Shown: positions 62,601-64,000 of the stretch, one piece after another
Position numbering within the stretch: the first letter of the stretch is position 1
Layout: every line of letters begins with the position of its first letter
NCBI GenBank assembly: GCA_033439795.1
Contig: JAUTDP010000014.1
Span: forward strand, 62,001 to 126,000
Reading direction: 5' to 3'
Source of the DNA: Sordaria brevicollis
Lineage: Eukaryota; Ascomycota; Sordariomycetes; Sordariales; Sordariaceae
DNA length: 64,000 nucleotides
Program-made: the position numbers and the translations under genes
The notes under the pieces: model-generated
Databases searched by the model: none
What the model was told of the DNA's origin: nothing
What the model saw: the letters and a program-made list of their open reading frames with translations, nothing else

Positions 62601-62971
62601 CAATCTGCGCGCCGTGGACGGCCTTGAACAAGGTCAAGTACAAGACGAAGTTGCAGCCTGGAAACACAAAGAAGGGTAAAGCCGTCAAGGAGATTGTTGA
62701 GCGGTGGAGGTTGGCGGGCAGCAAGAAGGGCTGGATCGATGAGTCGTCGTCGGATCCGGAGAAGATTTGGCCGAGAGAGGTGGAGCTTATCAAGGGACTG
62801 AAGGTCGAAGAGGCTTTCAACTGTGTGCCTGTGAGCAAGGTCACTGTGATGCAGTCTGGTGGCCTCGCTGGTAGCGCCAGCGGAGGAGGGTCTGGAAAGG
62901 GCGGTGGTAAGGGAGGCGGTGGTGGTAGCAAAGGAGGAAATGCGAAGGGAGGAAGGGGCAAGAAGAAATAG
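59684..62971 (+). CDS. rqc2: Ribosome quality control factor Rqc2/Tae2/NEMF (NFACT protein)
   Basis: The protein binds stalled 60S-peptidyl-tRNA complexes, recruits the Ltn1 ligase and, in yeast, directs CAT-tail addition. It is an intronless 1095-aa frame. The NFACT-N region begins MKQRFSSLDVRVVAHELSEA. Asp9 and the pair Asp96-Arg97 (in IGTDRIIEF) correspond to the yeast residues needed for CAT tailing. A coiled coil follows at about 345-430, with an acidic stretch after it. The NFACT-R (DUF814) domain starts near 552 (FIWFISSDGYLVLGGRDAQQ). A long acidic Ser/Glu/Asp linker covers about 705-870, then a Lys/Ala/Glu helix. The NFACT-C domain is at about 955-1060 (ICAPWTALNKVKYKTKLQPG), and the tail is Gly/Lys-rich. 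Length matches the family (yeast 1038 aa). Confidence 0.97.
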   Translation: MKQRFSSLDVRVVAHELSEALVSLRLANIYDLNSKILLLKFAKPDNRQQLLIESGFRCHLTDFVRTASPAPSQFVARLRKYLKTRRCTSVSQIGTDRIIEFQFSDGAFRLYLEFFASGNIILTDSDLKILALLRNVPEGEGQEPQRVGLTYTLENRQNFGGVPALTKERLRDALQSSVQKAAADQAAGKKIKKKGADELRRSLATTITELPPILVEHVFRLTDFDPATKPAEILENDALLDKLFDTLQQARDILDEVTDSSVSNGYIVAKPRPGFEDAEIDMDAPPAEKAKNLLYEDFQPFLPKQFEDNKAYRILPFVGYNKTVDEFFSSLEGQRLESKLNEREAAAKRKLEAARMDQAKRIEGLQEMEMLNYRKAATIQANIERVQEAMDAVNGLLQEGMDWVDITKLIEKEQKSGNPVAEIIKLPMKLKENTITLLLGEGVEEDEDEGYDDKADDEFDYSDDEDDADGAETKKDKAPVNRLQVDINLTLSVWNNAREYYDQKRTAADKAQKTVQQSVIALKNAEQKIAEDLRKGLKQEKPVLQPIRKQMWFEKFIWFISSDGYLVLGGRDAQQNEMLYKRYLRKGDVYVHADVHGAASVIIKNNPKTPDAPIPPSTLAQAGNLSVCCSTAWDSKAGMGAYWVNADQVSKSAPSGEYLPVGSFMVRGKRNLLPPALLTLGFGLLFRVSDDSKSKHTRHKVYDFGDVKGRTCAESADAESARAESPHEQKPVAGEESESEDEDEDAANQEARSNPLYSQRAGQDDSVESDAVQAAEPPTEELAGLEISKEESSNTPDEETKSPAEPVLSAEQNEDEEDNEEDVSDQPSPSAQTSTPSTSTAPQKQQPAKKAPAKRGQRGKQKKIAAKYKDQDEEDRALMEELMGVKAARQKAEAEAAAKAKAEAEAAAARERRRQQQERVKKEIAEHEEVRRLMMEEGEDMPLDETEMAMEMAPLETLVGTPLAGDEILEVVPICAPWTALNKVKYKTKLQPGNTKKGKAVKEIVERWRLAGSKKGWIDESSSDPEKIWPREVELIKGLKVEEAFNCVPVSKVTVMQSGGLAGSASGGGSGKGGGKGGGGGSKGGNAKGGRGKKK

Positions 62972-64000
62972 CCGGTGGACTTGGTAGGAGAAGCCGCTTG
63001 GCGTGATTTTGCATAAACAGACTTTGTAGTTGAGCGAAGTACGGTAGCGCAATGATATTCGATGGTGCAGGAGCTCAGTGGTTAGGCATTTCACGTAGTG
63101 AGGTAAGGTGAAGCAATGACTCTAAAGGAAATGGTCTACATATAAAGAGTTTAGGTAGCCTGTAAAGAAATACCGAAGTCAAACACCATGAATGTCGCAT
63201 GAGTACCAGCCCACTGGCTACGGGAATAGCTTCAATACAACCCGTCCGTGCCGTCGTGACAGGAACAGATCGGGAAGACCGCATGATCTCAGGGGTAGAT
63301 AAGGAGATAACGAGAGTCTCTTGCCAATGCAGGGCCCCACCACTCAATGTGACAAGCACGGACCACTGACGTCTTACTGAGGGCAGATTGTCGGCGCCGT
63401 GACCGCGGAAGCAGCAATGAAATAGCGGGCAGGAGCGGCGGACGGCGGCAGGCAAGAAGATACCTTCCATACGATGATGGACGCCGTGCCGACGGCCCTT
63501 CCCAGAGATTAATCAAAAGACTCCGAGTTGGGAGGGCTCCAGTCGGCCGCTCCAATCCACTTCAGTCCGCTCCAGTGTGGTTGGCCCCATTCGCCAACGT
63601 CCAAGTACACGGGCATCAGCGCCTCATCCATCCATCATCACAATCCACCCAGCCAGCCCAGCTTCCAGAATCCAGAATTCCGGCCTGGCAACGCACCGCA
63701 ACTAGAACCCGAACCCGGCTCTTTTCTCCTGACCACATTGTTCCCATCACACTGCCTCACCTCAGCTTACACTCCATTGCGTGAGCATCTTCAACAGCTT
63801 CGTTTTCAAGCTTGGGAATTACCATCAGCTTTCTTGACCTTCACTTCACAGAGGACTTTACTTTTTGTTCCCCTATCTTCCCTCCTTTTTCTAATCGCAC
63901 TTCATCTCCGTTGTCCGCACGGCACACGACCACCCCCCCCTGTTCGCCGATTTACCGCAACCAAGTGCACCTCAGACGCAGCTACTGCCAACTTGGACAA
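62972..64000. other. Intergenic, end of window
   Basis: This holds the 3' flank of rqc2 and then pyrimidine-rich DNA (about 63840-63960) resembling a promoter/5' leader for a gene beyond the right edge. No coding frame is convincing. Confidence 0.5.

Noticed and set aside
1..64000. tRNA genes, dispersed 5S rRNA genes and CRISPR arrays
   Set aside because: I looked for tRNA B-box-like motifs and the conserved 5S core and found none convincing. No spaced direct-repeat array exists, and none is expected in a fungal nuclear genome. A covariance-model scan would be decisive for the RNAs.

Overview
The window looks like a chromosomal segment of a filamentous ascomycete of the Neurospora/Sordaria group. 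The evidence is intron-bearing genes with Neurospora-style splice signals and C-ending codon preference, a Woronin-body HEX-1 gene, and two very AT-rich blocks (about 1-5310 and 24490-38840). In these blocks CpA and TpG are almost absent, TpA is abundant, and transposon reading frames carry stops at former Gln/Trp codons. That is the signature of repeat-induced point mutation (RIP). The exact species cannot be fixed from sequence alone.

Layout: (1) 1-3664 is the 3' part of a RIP-degraded Ty3/gypsy chromodomain retrotransposon with its 3' LTR. It is inserted in a RIP-degraded Fot1/pogo-like DNA transposon (3665-5451, minus strand). (2) 5835-22673 is a gene block: an Emp24-type p24 cargo receptor, a DUF3405 membrane protein, a luciferase-domain (DUF5519) protein, the succinate dehydrogenase flavoprotein, and a PX/DUF3818 protein like yeast Ypr097w. 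(3) 24352-38944 is a second pogo-like copy in opposite orientation, flanked by TA. A complete 11.3-kb LTR retrotransposon is nested in it (26093-37404, two 210-bp LTRs, TSD TTAAA). A 286-bp MITE with TA ends abuts it (38947-39232). (4) 39854-62971 is a second gene block: a long repeat-rich DUF8035 protein, a bleomycin-hydrolase-type cysteine peptidase, hex-1 with a probable long histidine-rich isoform, a possible small membrane protein, and the ribosome quality-control factor Rqc2/Tae2/NEMF. A 373-bp MITE with a 9-bp target duplication lies upstream of hex-1 (55391-55763).

The genes are ordinary housekeeping and cell-biology genes with no operon-like or cluster logic. They cover ER-Golgi traffic, mitochondrial respiration, lipid-binding membrane proteins, peptidase activity, septal-pore plugging and rescue of stalled ribosomes. 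The less ordinary parts are the nested RIP-inactivated transposons with readable insertion order, the unusually long LTR element with extra frames on both sides of gag-pol, two well-delimited MITEs, and the N-terminally extended hex-1 reading frame.
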